From Pratylenchus scribneri (Eukaryota > Nematoda > Chromadorea > Rhabditida > Pratylenchidae): a DNA stretch of 64,000 bases. Shown piece by piece: positions 39,001 through 47,144 of this stretch. Location of the stretch: NCBI GenBank assembly GCA_030063045.1, contig JAQSEB010000138.1:1178001-1242000 (forward strand), written 5' to 3'. Made by a program: the position numbers and the translations under genes. Under the pieces are notes generated by a model. That model saw only the letters and a list, made by a program, of their open reading frames with translations, made no database searches and was not told the DNA's origin. Position 1 is the first letter of the stretch. Each line of letters opens with the position of its first letter.

Positions 39001-40304
39001 GTCAATTGGACATCGGCGGCCGACAATCCATACAAAATCGCCCTCCTCAAATGCTTTGTCGTGCCGCCCCGACAATGTGATGTTCCAATCCTACCGATGA
39101 AAGTGCAAAAGGACGGAGATGAACGACTTTTATTCCCTCTTTGCGCAGCATGTGCCCGAAACCATCCGGATGGCGGCTACTACCATAATTACCAATGCAG
39201 ACATACAGATAGCCAAAGAGGATGGACTAGCTCATGTACTTCAGTGGAATTGGATGCAGCATTAGAAGAAGGATATAGAGTGACAGAATTGGTGCGAGTT
39301 TATGAGTATGAGCGAGGCGATAGAGAATTGTTTAGAGGATATATGAAAGAATTTTGGCACTGAAGATACATGCGACCGGCTTCGACAAATTTATTCAAGG
39401 AAATTACGAATTAGAAGAAAAATTTATCCAAGAATGCGAAGAAATATTTGGGATAAAAATAGATCGAGAGCTAATGAAGACGGACAAAGGGAAGAGAGCA
39501 TTGGCAAAGTTGATTGTGAACAATTTATGGGGCCGTTTTGGAATGAGGAATTGGGGACTCTTCAAAACGGAAATCACCGCCGATCCAGTCAGAATATGCG
39601 AACTATTCAACGACCACACAATTGATATTGCACACATTGACGAATTGATTGAAGGAACCGATGATGAAAATCCTTCAGTCCTCATGGTCACATATTTAAC
39701 AAAAAGAGGCTTCGTCGATGAAAATGATGCCTCAAATGTGGTCATCAGCCTTTGGACCACTTCATGCGCCCGACTCCTCCTTCTTCGATCCATGCAAAAA
39801 GTTGTGAGGACTCCCGGATGCAAACTTCATTATGTGGACACCGATTCATTAATCTTCTCCCATCCTGAAAATGATTGCCCTCTACAGCTTGGACCTCATG
39901 TTGGCGATTTTACAGACGAGCTTCCCGACCATGACATTTTGGAAGTTTCTTTTGGAGGTCCGAAGCAATATGGAATAAAAATGAGGAAGAAGAATCAACC
40001 AAATATCCCTCTCGAACACATGCTCAAAATCCGCGGAATTACACTTAGCCATGATGTTATGAATCGCCAAGGCCTCCATTATGAAAAATTCAAAGAATTG
40101 GTCCTCAAATATGCCCACACTGGAATCATCGACGGCATTCCCATCTACACCTCAAGCTTTGTCAAGTCGTTGAAAAAAGGGGCAATTTATGGACCAATGC
40201 AATGTGTGGAATCGACAAAACATTACAAACCAGTGGTCAGTAAAGGAATTGTCAAGAAAGGAGATTATACAATTTATCATTTTGGACAAATTATTCCCTC
40301 ATAA
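36028..40304 (+). pseudogene. polB: Protein-primed family B DNA polymerase, frameshifted
   Basis: Replicative polymerase of the element, about 1,420 residues over two frames. The first frame (36028-39363) shows an OTU-like segment (C209 in a GNRCLFYAL context, H322), then Cys/His zinc motifs (about 338-455), exonuclease motif I (FDIETTE, D472/E474), a VNGCVIHGCPHC segment (about 851-862) of the type inserted in Polinton polymerases, and motif A (DFTSLYP, D959). It stops at 39361. The second frame (to 40304) continues with motif B (LIVNNLWGRFG) and motif C (YVDTDS). The switch falls within about 10 nt around a TTTT run at 39352-39355 and needs one nucleotide change. Since motifs B and C lie after the break, the encoded first-frame product lacks the active site. 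A sequencing error in the homopolymer is possible. Confidence 0.93.
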
Positions 40305-40324
40305 ATTTTCCTTTGTATTGTACA

Positions 40325-40545
40325 TTCCATTCTAAAAGCTGACTTTTTAGTCAATCATTTCCGAGTTTAGTGCGGTTTATGTAGGCATAATTTTTACCAT
40401 AATTTTTTCGAGGTATCCGAAAGGGCTCGATTGATTATGGTTTATCGAGGTATCCGAAAGGGCTCGAGTGATTATGTCTTCAAAACCGCATTTTACTCAA
40501 AATGAATGATAGATTTCAAGTTTACTTTAAGAATGGAATATTCCT
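40325..40545. repeat. T-shaped palindrome between polymerase and integrase
   Basis: Imperfect arms of about 68 bp (40325-40392 and 40471-40539) are reverse complements, starting 'attccattct' and ending 'agaatggaat', with 'gcggttt'/'aaccgc' and CATAAT/ATTATG pairing inside. Within the loop lie two identical 23-bp copies (40408-40430 and 40445-40467) that each self-pair (TCGAG/CTCGA) and carry CCGAAAGG at the tip. Copy 1 also sits in an 8-bp stem ACCATAAT/ATTATGGT (40396-40441). The predicted fold resembles the T-shaped ends of parvoviral genomes. Its role is unknown; it could be a recombination or replication signal, a 3'-end structure or a foldback insertion. Confidence 0.8.
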
Positions 40546-40693
40546 CAATTTAATTTTCCTCATTTTGTATGTTTCATTTTTCATTTTATGCATTTTTTAT
40601 GATTAATAAATATGATTATTGAATATAATTTTGTATGGGAAAATTAGGATATAAGGGCAAGGATAGGAATAGAAAATTCATCTTCGCCTCATT

Positions 40694-41788
40694 ATGGAAG
40701 AAAAATTGGCTCAAATCTATAATAATCCCTCAAATCCCGCCGGTTTTACCGGAATCGATTCCCTCTTCAAAGAAGCCAAAAAAGTCGATCCAAAAATAAG
40801 ACGTAAAGATGTTGAACATTTCCTCCAAGGTCATCGAACATATTCCCTTACTAAACCCCGTCGAACTCGATTCAAACGAGTCAAAACCGTTCCTCTTGGA
40901 TATATGACCGATTTGCAAGCCGACTTGGCCGATATGCAATCGTTGGCTGACCATAATGACGGAAATCGATACATTCTCGTCGGTATTGATGTTCTCTCCA
41001 AAATGATGTTTGCCAAACCAATAAAGTCAAAGAGAGCCGATGATGTCCTTGAGGCAATGCGCCAAATAATTGAAGAAATGCCCCAAAAACCATGGAGAAT
41101 ATATACAGATTTAGGGACCGAATTTAAAAATAAACAGCTGAAGGAATTTTTAAAAAATGAGGAAATTACAAAATTAATGGCCAGTTCCCCATTCCAAAAG
41201 GCCTCCTTAGCTGAACGGTCCATTCGTACCCTAAAACAACGCCTCTATCGTTATTTTCATCAATACCAGACTAAGGAATGGACCAAAGTCCTCCCAAAAA
41301 TTGTCAAGGCAATTAATCATTCCAAAAGCCGAGTCATTGGAATGAGACCCATCGATGTTACCCCGGATAATGTCCAAGCTCTATGGAATAAACAATATGC
41401 AAAGGACTTTTTTGGCAAAAATAAAGCCCCACCAAAGTTTAAGAAGGGCGATTTTTTTCGAATGAGTCTGGACAAAGGTATATTCGAGAAAGGATACATT
41501 ACCAATTTGGGCGACGAAATATTGGAAGTCGATCAAGTCAAGGACACATCAAAACCGCATACCTACAAAGTGAAAGACGAAAAGGGCGAAGAATTCAAAG
41601 GACATTTCTATGGCCCAGAATTGAGCAAAGTCCGTAAAGATGAAAAGACCGAATATCGTGTGGAGAAAATATTGAGGACAAGAAAGAGAAAAGATGGAAA
41701 GAAGGAATATTTGATCAAATTTATTGATTATTCCGATCCACTATGGATTCATGAAAAGGATGTGATTGATTTGAATAATACAGAATAA
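40694..41788 (+). CDS. int: Retroviral-type integrase with chromodomain
   Basis: Cut-and-paste integrase that would join Polinton ends to host DNA and create the 6-bp duplication. 364 aa. The N-terminal region (NPAGFTGIDSLFKEAKK, 14-30) is typical of Polinton integrases. The RNase H-fold core carries the acidic triad D77 (QADLADM), D139 (YTDLGTEF) and E174 (LAERSIRTLK), with D-to-E spacing of 35 (DD35E). A chromodomain-like C-terminus (about 317-360, YRVEKIL...KFIDYSDPLWI) may steer insertion to particular chromatin. The frame is intact. A TATAAGGGC-like element (about 40650) lies 40 nt upstream of the ATG. Confidence 0.95.
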   Translation: MEEKLAQIYNNPSNPAGFTGIDSLFKEAKKVDPKIRRKDVEHFLQGHRTYSLTKPRRTRFKRVKTVPLGYMTDLQADLADMQSLADHNDGNRYILVGIDVLSKMMFAKPIKSKRADDVLEAMRQIIEEMPQKPWRIYTDLGTEFKNKQLKEFLKNEEITKLMASSPFQKASLAERSIRTLKQRLYRYFHQYQTKEWTKVLPKIVKAINHSKSRVIGMRPIDVTPDNVQALWNKQYAKDFFGKNKAPPKFKKGDFFRMSLDKGIFEKGYITNLGDEILEVDQVKDTSKPHTYKVKDEKGEEFKGHFYGPELSKVRKDEKTEYRVEKILRTRKRKDGKKEYLIKFIDYSDPLWIHEKDVIDLNNTE

Positions 41789-41980
41789 TAATATAATACA
41801 ATATAATATAATATATAATATATAATACAAATTATGGGCTTATGTTTAGGGGCAAGGATGGGATTTAGGGGCTTATGGGAATAAATAATAATACAATACA
41901 ATACAATATAATATAATATATAATACAAAATTATGGGCTTATGGCCTAGGGGCAAGCATGTGATTTATGGGCTTATGGGT
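41786..41980 (+). repeat. TA-rich microsatellite plus two copies of the GGGCTTATGG repeat
   Basis: Runs of (AATAT)/(ACAAT) simple sequence alternate with two copies (41831-41879 and 41931-41980) of a unit of about 50 bp containing ATGGGCTTATG, TAGGGGCAAG and GGGCTTATGGG. Inverted copies occur at 44361-44409 and 53123-53194. The second copy runs straight into the ATPase TATA box. Confidence 0.8.
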
Positions 41981-41990
41981 ATATATAAAG
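41980..41990 (+). promoter_or_regulatory. TATA box of the packaging ATPase gene
   Basis: TATATATAAAG lies only 5-10 nt before the first in-frame ATG (41995), too close for that codon to be in the mRNA if initiation is 25-30 nt downstream. This favours the ATG at 42031. Confidence 0.6.
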
Positions 41991-42030
41991 AGTAATGATA
42001 GATATTTTAAAAAGCCCAAAAAATTCCATA

Positions 42031-42687
42031 ATGGACTTGTCCTCATTTTCTGATAAAGACCTAAAACTAAAACTTCCATTCGGTATGATTCTTTCTGGCC
42101 CAAATTCCAGTGGGAAAAGTACCTTCCTCCTCAAATTTATTGCCGAAGCCACAGAATTAATTACTCCTCCTCCTCAATCCATTCTCTACTGTTTTGGAGA
42201 AATGAGTTCAACTGTTCCAATTCTTCAAAAAGCTGGAGTAGCCGTTCATTCCGGAGTCCCGGATGAAGAAGTAATTAAAAGACAAGAAAAGCCATGTCTC
42301 CTCATTTTGGATGATTTATTACTTTCCATCTCCGAATCATATTTGTCTTCATTGTTTACCGCAAAATCTCACCACCAGAATTTTGCCATTGTCTTTGTTA
42401 CTCAAAATTTATTTGAGAAGAAAATAAAGGTTGCCAGACAGAATGCCCAATATCTAGTCCTCATGAGATCTCCAAATTCGGCATTGGCCATAAGGAACAT
42501 TGGAACTCAACTATTTCCTCGACAATTGGATTATTTCCTCGATGCCTATAAGCAAGCTACGAATCAACCCTATGGCTATCTGATGATCGATATGCACGCA
42601 GCCAGTGATCCTCAACTTCGCCTCCGGACAAATCTATTTAAGGACGATGAATACCCAATAATATTCCATCCAAAAACCATTTTGTAA
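42031..42687 (+). CDS. Genome-packaging ATPase (FtsK/HerA, A32-like)
   Basis: Motor predicted to pump Polinton DNA into capsids. 218 aa from the chosen start. Walker A is GPNSSGKST (residues 23-31), Walker B is CLLILDDLL (about 89-97) and a VFVTQN sensor-like strand follows. The length matches Polinton and virophage packaging ATPases. The upstream ATG at 41995 would add 12 residues, but it sits almost on the TATA box. It is followed after 4 nt by the next gene, so the two may share a transcript. Confidence 0.92.
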   Translation: MDLSSFSDKDLKLKLPFGMILSGPNSSGKSTFLLKFIAEATELITPPPQSILYCFGEMSSTVPILQKAGVAVHSGVPDEEVIKRQEKPCLLILDDLLLSISESYLSSLFTAKSHHQNFAIVFVTQNLFEKKIKVARQNAQYLVLMRSPNSALAIRNIGTQLFPRQLDYFLDAYKQATNQPYGYLMIDMHAASDPQLRLRTNLFKDDEYPIIFHPKTIL

Positions 42688-42691
42688 AAAA

Positions 42692-43069
42692 ATGTACGAG
42701 AAATCTCGCCCACTGTTGACGAACGCATACGAGATACCTAAATATATTCATTCAAATGCCAAATTTTTGAAACGTTTGAGTAAAACAAAATCCGATAAAA
42801 CACTTCGTCAACTGTTGAAAAAGGCCAATACAGAAGAATTGTTGGCGTTGTCCGAAATTTGTCTCAATATTGTCTCTTCCCGTGTTGATTTGACCCCTCG
42901 CCAGAAGAAAAATCTCATGCCATATGCCGACTTTGTCCGACGAATTGGGCGTATAAAAACAGAAAGAGGAGCCAGAAAATTCATTATTCAGAAAGGAACT
43001 GGCGCTGGAAGTCATTTCTTTACCTCATTATTATCCCCTATACTCAAACGTTTAACTAATGGCGAATAA
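42692..43069 (+). CDS. Small basic conserved Polinton protein
   Basis: 125 aa, intact. Key segments are LRQLLKKANTEELLALSEICLNI (about 39-61), the motif LTPRQKKNLMPYADFVRRIG (about 72-91) and RGARKFIIQKG (about 98-108). I recognise this pattern from small late proteins of Polintons and adintoviruses in the same position after the ATPase, but no function has been assigned that I know of. The strongly basic character would suit DNA or capsid-interior binding. It overlaps the next gene by 11 nt in another frame, suggesting coupled translation from a polycistronic mRNA. Confidence 0.75.
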   Translation: MYEKSRPLLTNAYEIPKYIHSNAKFLKRLSKTKSDKTLRQLLKKANTEELLALSEICLNIVSSRVDLTPRQKKNLMPYADFVRRIGRIKTERGARKFIIQKGTGAGSHFFTSLLSPILKRLTNGE

Positions 43070-44357
43070 ACTTTTATTATTACCTGAACAAATTTATCGT
43101 GGACTAACTTCCACAGATATGGGTGAACCCAATTTAGACTTTACAAAACATGAATTGGATAGAATTCGTCGTCAAAAATTAGAGCCCTCAAGAAAAAATG
43201 TACGATATAATCAGCAACTTCGTCGTTATTTGAAATTACGAAAAGACCGGGAGGATAGACCAGTTAAAGTTGCGCTGGATAAAGGTGTCCGAATCTTGGT
43301 GAAGAAAGGAGATGAAGATGAGGATACCGTAACCGAGACTGGAACAGTACAATCCCTGCCTAGAACCGAACAAGAATGGATGGATGATGATCCTCGTATT
43401 CCTATAGAACATGAAGAGGAGGAATTTCAATCAGTCCGTCATTCTCCTTCTCCTACATTACCTCCTCAAATTGTTCCAACTCTCGAGGAAACGGCTCCAC
43501 CCCAAGATTCTCTAGAAGTATTTCATCAAGGAACAGATGAAGAACCTCCAAGATTCCCTCCTAGAAGATGGCCTCTACTTCGTACTCCAAATGCCAACAT
43601 CTCTTCTCTGGAAATGTCTAAAAAATCAAAGATAGTGACAAAGAAGAAGAATGGAAAAACTGGTCCCGTAGCTGTACGTCCTCATCCGTCTATTATCCGA
43701 AAAAACCAATCAATAAGACAAGAATTGGCTAGTACATCAACTTCGATGGCTTTACCAGAACCAATGGACCAATCTGTCATACCTTCCTCATCCTCCTCAA
43801 ATGCCATTAGAGAACATTTGGGCATATCAAGAAAATCAAAGGTTGTGGCAAAGAAGAAAAAGAATACACAAACTGGTCATGTAGCTTTACGTCCTCGCCC
43901 ATCCATTATTCGGACAAATAAATCAATTAGGAGAGAATTGGCGCCGCCAACATCTACGATGTTGTCGTTGCCTCCTTATCAGTCGGCTACACCAGAATCG
44001 ATGGACCAATCAGCTCTCCCTTCCACATCGACTCAATTGGCTTTACCCGGCCCAAGACCTCGAACATCGATGGAAATTTATGGAAGACCTGGCGTAAAAT
44101 ATCGTCCAGATCCCAATCTTATACAAGTCGTTTCCCATGGTATAAGAAAAAGAAAGTCGAAAGGAAGTCCTCCGCCTTATCCATACAAGAAAAGTACAAT
44201 CCAGCCAGAGATTCGAAGAGCACAATGGGCCGTAAGAAGACCAACTCAAGAAGAAGCACTAAATTATCGTAGTACCCCCACTAATCGTAATCTATCAATT
44301 ATACCCCGACGTAATTCAAGTCATAATGCTATGGAATTATTCCGTACATTATCCTAA
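43059..44357 (+). CDS. Conserved Polinton late protein with duplicated basic repeat
   Basis: 432 aa. The N-terminal 70 or so residues (LLLLPEQIYRGL..., ending YNQQLRRYLKLRK) match a family seen next to the packaging ATPase in Polintons; its function is unknown to me. The rest is low-complexity, Pro/Ser/basic-rich and probably disordered. It holds an internal duplication: a unit with KSKxVxKKKxxxTGxVAxRPxPSIIR, a serine/threonine stretch and MDQSxxP occurs at nt 43617-43800 and again at 43833-44030. The lysine clusters could serve as nuclear localisation or DNA-binding segments. A virion-interior role is plausible but inferred only from context. Confidence 0.7.
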   Translation: MANKLLLLPEQIYRGLTSTDMGEPNLDFTKHELDRIRRQKLEPSRKNVRYNQQLRRYLKLRKDREDRPVKVALDKGVRILVKKGDEDEDTVTETGTVQSLPRTEQEWMDDDPRIPIEHEEEEFQSVRHSPSPTLPPQIVPTLEETAPPQDSLEVFHQGTDEEPPRFPPRRWPLLRTPNANISSLEMSKKSKIVTKKKNGKTGPVAVRPHPSIIRKNQSIRQELASTSTSMALPEPMDQSVIPSSSSSNAIREHLGISRKSKVVAKKKKNTQTGHVALRPRPSIIRTNKSIRRELAPPTSTMLSLPPYQSATPESMDQSALPSTSTQLALPGPRPRTSMEIYGRPGVKYRPDPNLIQVVSHGIRKRKSKGSPPPYPYKKSTIQPEIRRAQWAVRRPTQEEALNYRSTPTNRNLSIIPRRNSSHNAMELFRTLS

Positions 44358-44564
44358 AAAACCCATAAGCCCCTAAATAACATGCTTGCCCCTATCCATA
44401 AACCCCTAACTCATATTATATTATATTATATTATATTGTATTTGTATTGTATTGTATTATATTATATTATATTATATTGTATTTGTATTGTATTGTATTG
44501 TATGTATTATTATTGTATTGTATTGTATTATTATGAATAAATATCGATTTTTTCGGAATGAGAG
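44358..44564. repeat. Inverted GGGCTTATGG-type repeat and TATTG microsatellite
   Basis: 44361-44409 is a reverse-complement copy of the unit found at 41931-41980, and 44415-44530 is TATAT/TGTAT simple sequence. Together with the copies before the ATPase, it brackets the ATPase-to-43059 gene block with inverted repeats. It contains no gene. Confidence 0.8.
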
Positions 44565-44575
44565 GACTATATAAG
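44565..44575 (+). promoter_or_regulatory. Core promoter TATATAAGGAC of the core-protein/capsid pair
   Basis: An exact member of the TATAWAAGGAC motif shared with 47991-48001, 49573-49583 and 50855-50865. It lies about 50 nt upstream of the ATG at 44626. Confidence 0.7.
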
Positions 44576-44625
44576 GACTTTGATTTTATGGATTAGTCAT
44601 AGAGAATAGAAAATCTCTTTAAAAA

Positions 44626-45108
44626 ATGGTTCACGAAATATTCGATACAAACGCTCTATCCTACGAAGATTACATTCAGATTGGAAAAGGTTTGGATGAA
44701 GCCTTCCCAGTCTATAGAGGAGGACCAGTTTTCCAGAGGGGAACTGGTATTGGAGATGTATTCCGAGGAATATTGAGGTTTTTCATGCCTCTTATTCGAC
44801 ATGCTGGAACAGCTGTCAAAGATGAAGCCTTGAATACTGGTCAACGAATAATTGAACAAATCAAAGAGGGACAACCATTGAGTCAAACAGTAATCGAGGA
44901 AGGCAAGAAGGGTCTCAAAAATGTTGCCGGAATCAAACAGTTTGGTGGTGGACATCGCCGTCGTCATAGAAATCCATATCGGTCAAGAAGTATAAAAGGG
45001 CGACAATCTAATCCATTATCACACCAGACAATCATTAGTTCCGAAATTACCAAACCCATTGTCCATTCAAAGAAAAGGCTTCGTTCCGACGTGTTTGGAC
45101 TCTACTAA
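44626..45108 (+). CDS. Adenovirus pX/pVI-like virion core protein
   Basis: 160 aa. The central part, QRGTGIGDVFRGILRFFMPLI followed by VKDEALNTGQRIIEQIKEGQP, is an amphipathic glycine/arginine-containing segment characteristic of the pX/pVI-like proteins in Polintons and adintoviruses. A basic, Arg/His-rich tail begins after FGGGHRRR. GG-x sites near RGGP and FGGGH resemble adenain-type cleavage sites, so maturation by the element's own protease is plausible. The stop codon overlaps the start of the major capsid gene (TAATG), a termination-reinitiation arrangement. Confidence 0.75.
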   Translation: MVHEIFDTNALSYEDYIQIGKGLDEAFPVYRGGPVFQRGTGIGDVFRGILRFFMPLIRHAGTAVKDEALNTGQRIIEQIKEGQPLSQTVIEEGKKGLKNVAGIKQFGGGHRRRHRNPYRSRSIKGRQSNPLSHQTIISSEITKPIVHSKKRLRSDVFGLY

Positions 45109-46421
45109 TGGCTTTCTACAAAATTGATTCCGATAGTGTAAATTCCATAACAAATGCCCTGGATTTCTTTCAAATTCCCCCTACAAATGTTACAGTATCC
45201 TCCGCAAAGACTTTTGAAATTTTGACCAGTAATCCCCTCAACGATCCCCCTTATCATTTTAAAATCCATTCCTCCGATAATTATATTGATCCGACAAGAT
45301 GTTATTTACTCACCGAATTCCGAATCCGAAAAGAAAATGAACATGGACAGCTAGTCAATTTGGCAGCCAATGAGGATGTGGCTCCCATTCAAATGATTGG
45401 AAATACATTTATGCATAATATGCGAGTCCAAGTAAATGGTCGAGAAATATTCAATTCAAATTCTTTAATGGCCTACAAATCCTACTTTACCCATGAACTT
45501 TCTTATTCGCCAACAGCCAAAACGTGTCATCTGAATGAAGCCGGCTATTATTTTGGGCTTAACGATACTACATTAGAAGCCGGTACAGGACATGAATCGA
45601 GGAAGGCCTTATTTTCTGAAAGTAAAACCGCTCAATTCATTGCCAAACTCGATGCCGATATCTTTTGTCAACCCCTTTTCCTCTTCAACCATATCGAGAT
45701 TGATATCGAGATTACCCCAAATGATTCAAAATTTGTCCTCGTTTCCCCAAATCCAAACGTCAAATATCATTTGGAACTCCAAACCTGTAAATTATATGTA
45801 AAGAAATTGTCCCTAATGGATGGTCTCAGTCTCGATATTGCCCGAAAATTGGAGCTGAAACCAGCCAGATATGCTGTCCGTAAATCAATGATGAAGTCCA
45901 TGTTCATTAGTCAAGGCCGCTACGAATTCTCAGCCAATATATTCCAAGACCAAGTCCCTCGTCGAATTGTTTGCGGTCTCGTAGCCAATGCCGACTACGT
46001 TGGCCAATACTCAAAAAGTCCATTCAACTTCCAACCCTTTGATGTCCAAGAAATCTCAATTGTAGCCAATGGTCGTCAATTTCCTCAAACTCCCTATGAT
46101 TTATCCTATACTCAAAATCGATATATGAGACCCTTCCATGATATGAACGAAGCCATCGGATTCGCTAATACATCCGAAGGAAATGGAATTACCTATGCCC
46201 AATATGGAAAAACCCATTGTATCTACGTCTTTAATCTAACGAATAGCGGAGAAGATCAAGGAGGACTCTTTGATTTGATCAAAAACGGAACAACTGCTAT
46301 TCACATTCGATTTGGAACTGCTGTTCCGGATGGAGGATATATGCTCATAATAATGGGTGAAGCCGACTCTCTATTCATGCTCGACAAGTATAGAACAATT
46401 ACTAGTGATACAACTGTTTAA
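45108..46421 (+). CDS. Major capsid protein (hexon-like, double jelly-roll)
   Basis: 437 aa, intact. The sequence belongs to the family typified by worm F54H12.2 proteins, which occupy the major-capsid position in animal Polintons and adintoviruses. Features are an N-terminal PPT/V strand region, QVNGREIFNSNSLMAYKSYFTHELSY (about 109-134), FNHIEIDIEI, then a second half with ARKLELKPARYAVRKSMMKS and QVPRRIVCG, and the C-terminal GGYMLIIMGEADSLFMLDKYR. Identification as the double jelly-roll major capsid is from family resemblance and genome position; structure prediction would settle it. It starts on the TAATG overlap with the core-protein gene and is likely co-transcribed from 44565. Confidence 0.82.
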   Translation: MAFYKIDSDSVNSITNALDFFQIPPTNVTVSSAKTFEILTSNPLNDPPYHFKIHSSDNYIDPTRCYLLTEFRIRKENEHGQLVNLAANEDVAPIQMIGNTFMHNMRVQVNGREIFNSNSLMAYKSYFTHELSYSPTAKTCHLNEAGYYFGLNDTTLEAGTGHESRKALFSESKTAQFIAKLDADIFCQPLFLFNHIEIDIEITPNDSKFVLVSPNPNVKYHLELQTCKLYVKKLSLMDGLSLDIARKLELKPARYAVRKSMMKSMFISQGRYEFSANIFQDQVPRRIVCGLVANADYVGQYSKSPFNFQPFDVQEISIVANGRQFPQTPYDLSYTQNRYMRPFHDMNEAIGFANTSEGNGITYAQYGKTHCIYVFNLTNSGEDQGGLFDLIKNGTTAIHIRFGTAVPDGGYMLIIMGEADSLFMLDKYRTITSDTTV

Positions 46422-46440
46422 TTTTTTCATTCATATTGTA

Positions 46441-46592
46441 TTTTTTTTATGTTTTGTATAAAAATTATATGTATATATGTATGTTTTATGTATGTATGTA
46501 TGTATGCATGCATGTATGTATGTATGTATGTATATATGTATGTTTTATGTATGTATATATGTATGCATGTATGTATGTATGTATGTATGCAT
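46441..46592 (+). repeat. ATGT microsatellite
   Basis: Imperfect (TATG)n with TGTATATATG and GCATGCATG interruptions, immediately downstream of the capsid gene. It leads directly into repeat copy A. Confidence 0.9.
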
Positions 46593-46594
46593 GA

Positions 46595-47032
46595 CTAGAA
46601 AACACGCGCCTATGGAAAACACGCGCACATGCATATTTTTGTACATTTTTGTGTAAAAATGCTTAACTTTGCACTAAATTTTCGTTGCTCGTCGTTAGCG
46701 ATGCATGTGTTTTTAGTTGCTCGTTCTTACCGATGCCTATTTTCTCCTTAAAAGTGCAATTTTTGACTCTTAACGTTGCTATCATCGGAAGATGCGCGCA
46801 TCTTCCGAGACCTTCATCGGAAGATGCGCGTAACGAAAATCGTTACGCGTCGTTAACGTTTCATAAAAGTGATAGTTTTTTCTCTTAACGATGCACTTTT
46901 TCTCCTTAAAACTGATGTTTTTTATTCTTACCGATTTCGTTGCACGTTCTTAACTATGACTTTTTTAAAGTCAAAAAGTCATCGCTAACGACGCGCTAGA
47001 AAAATCAAGTGCAACGCTAAGGACGTGCAACT
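46595..47032 (+). repeat. 440-bp palindrome-rich repeat, copy A
   Basis: Nearly identical to copy B at 56416-56855 in the same orientation; only a handful of differences are seen after the first 60 bp. It contains a perfect 24-bp palindrome centred on GATGCGCGCATC (46785-46808), a CGTAACG/CGTTACG hairpin, a GACTTTTT/AAAAAGTC hairpin and imperfect inverted ends (for example GTCGTTAGCGATG near 46691 against CATCGCTAACGAC near 46978). The open frame at 46685-46888 is identical in both copies only because the repeat is. It looks like a foldback mobile unit or regulatory repeat. Confidence 0.88.
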
Positions 47033-47144
47033 ATTATGAACATGAACGAAAGTGAATTTGATATACGGATGAATAAATCTGATTTATAAAAAATATTTAT
47101 TTCTGAATACATGAAAAAATGAATATAAAATTTATGAGGATGTA

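Noticed and set aside
39340..39363. Programmed -1 frameshifting as explanation for the split polymerase
   Set aside because: The incoming frame does not present an X-XXY-YYZ slippery heptamer and no pseudoknot is obvious; a simple indel or read error is more economical.
40396..40467. Hammerhead or twister ribozyme in the T-shaped palindrome
   Set aside because: CCGAAAGG tips suggested it, but no CTGATGA core or twister consensus is present.
46685..46888. 67-residue frame identical at 46685 and 56508
   Set aside because: Identity reflects the 440-bp noncoding repeat; it contains palindromes and no protein-like features.
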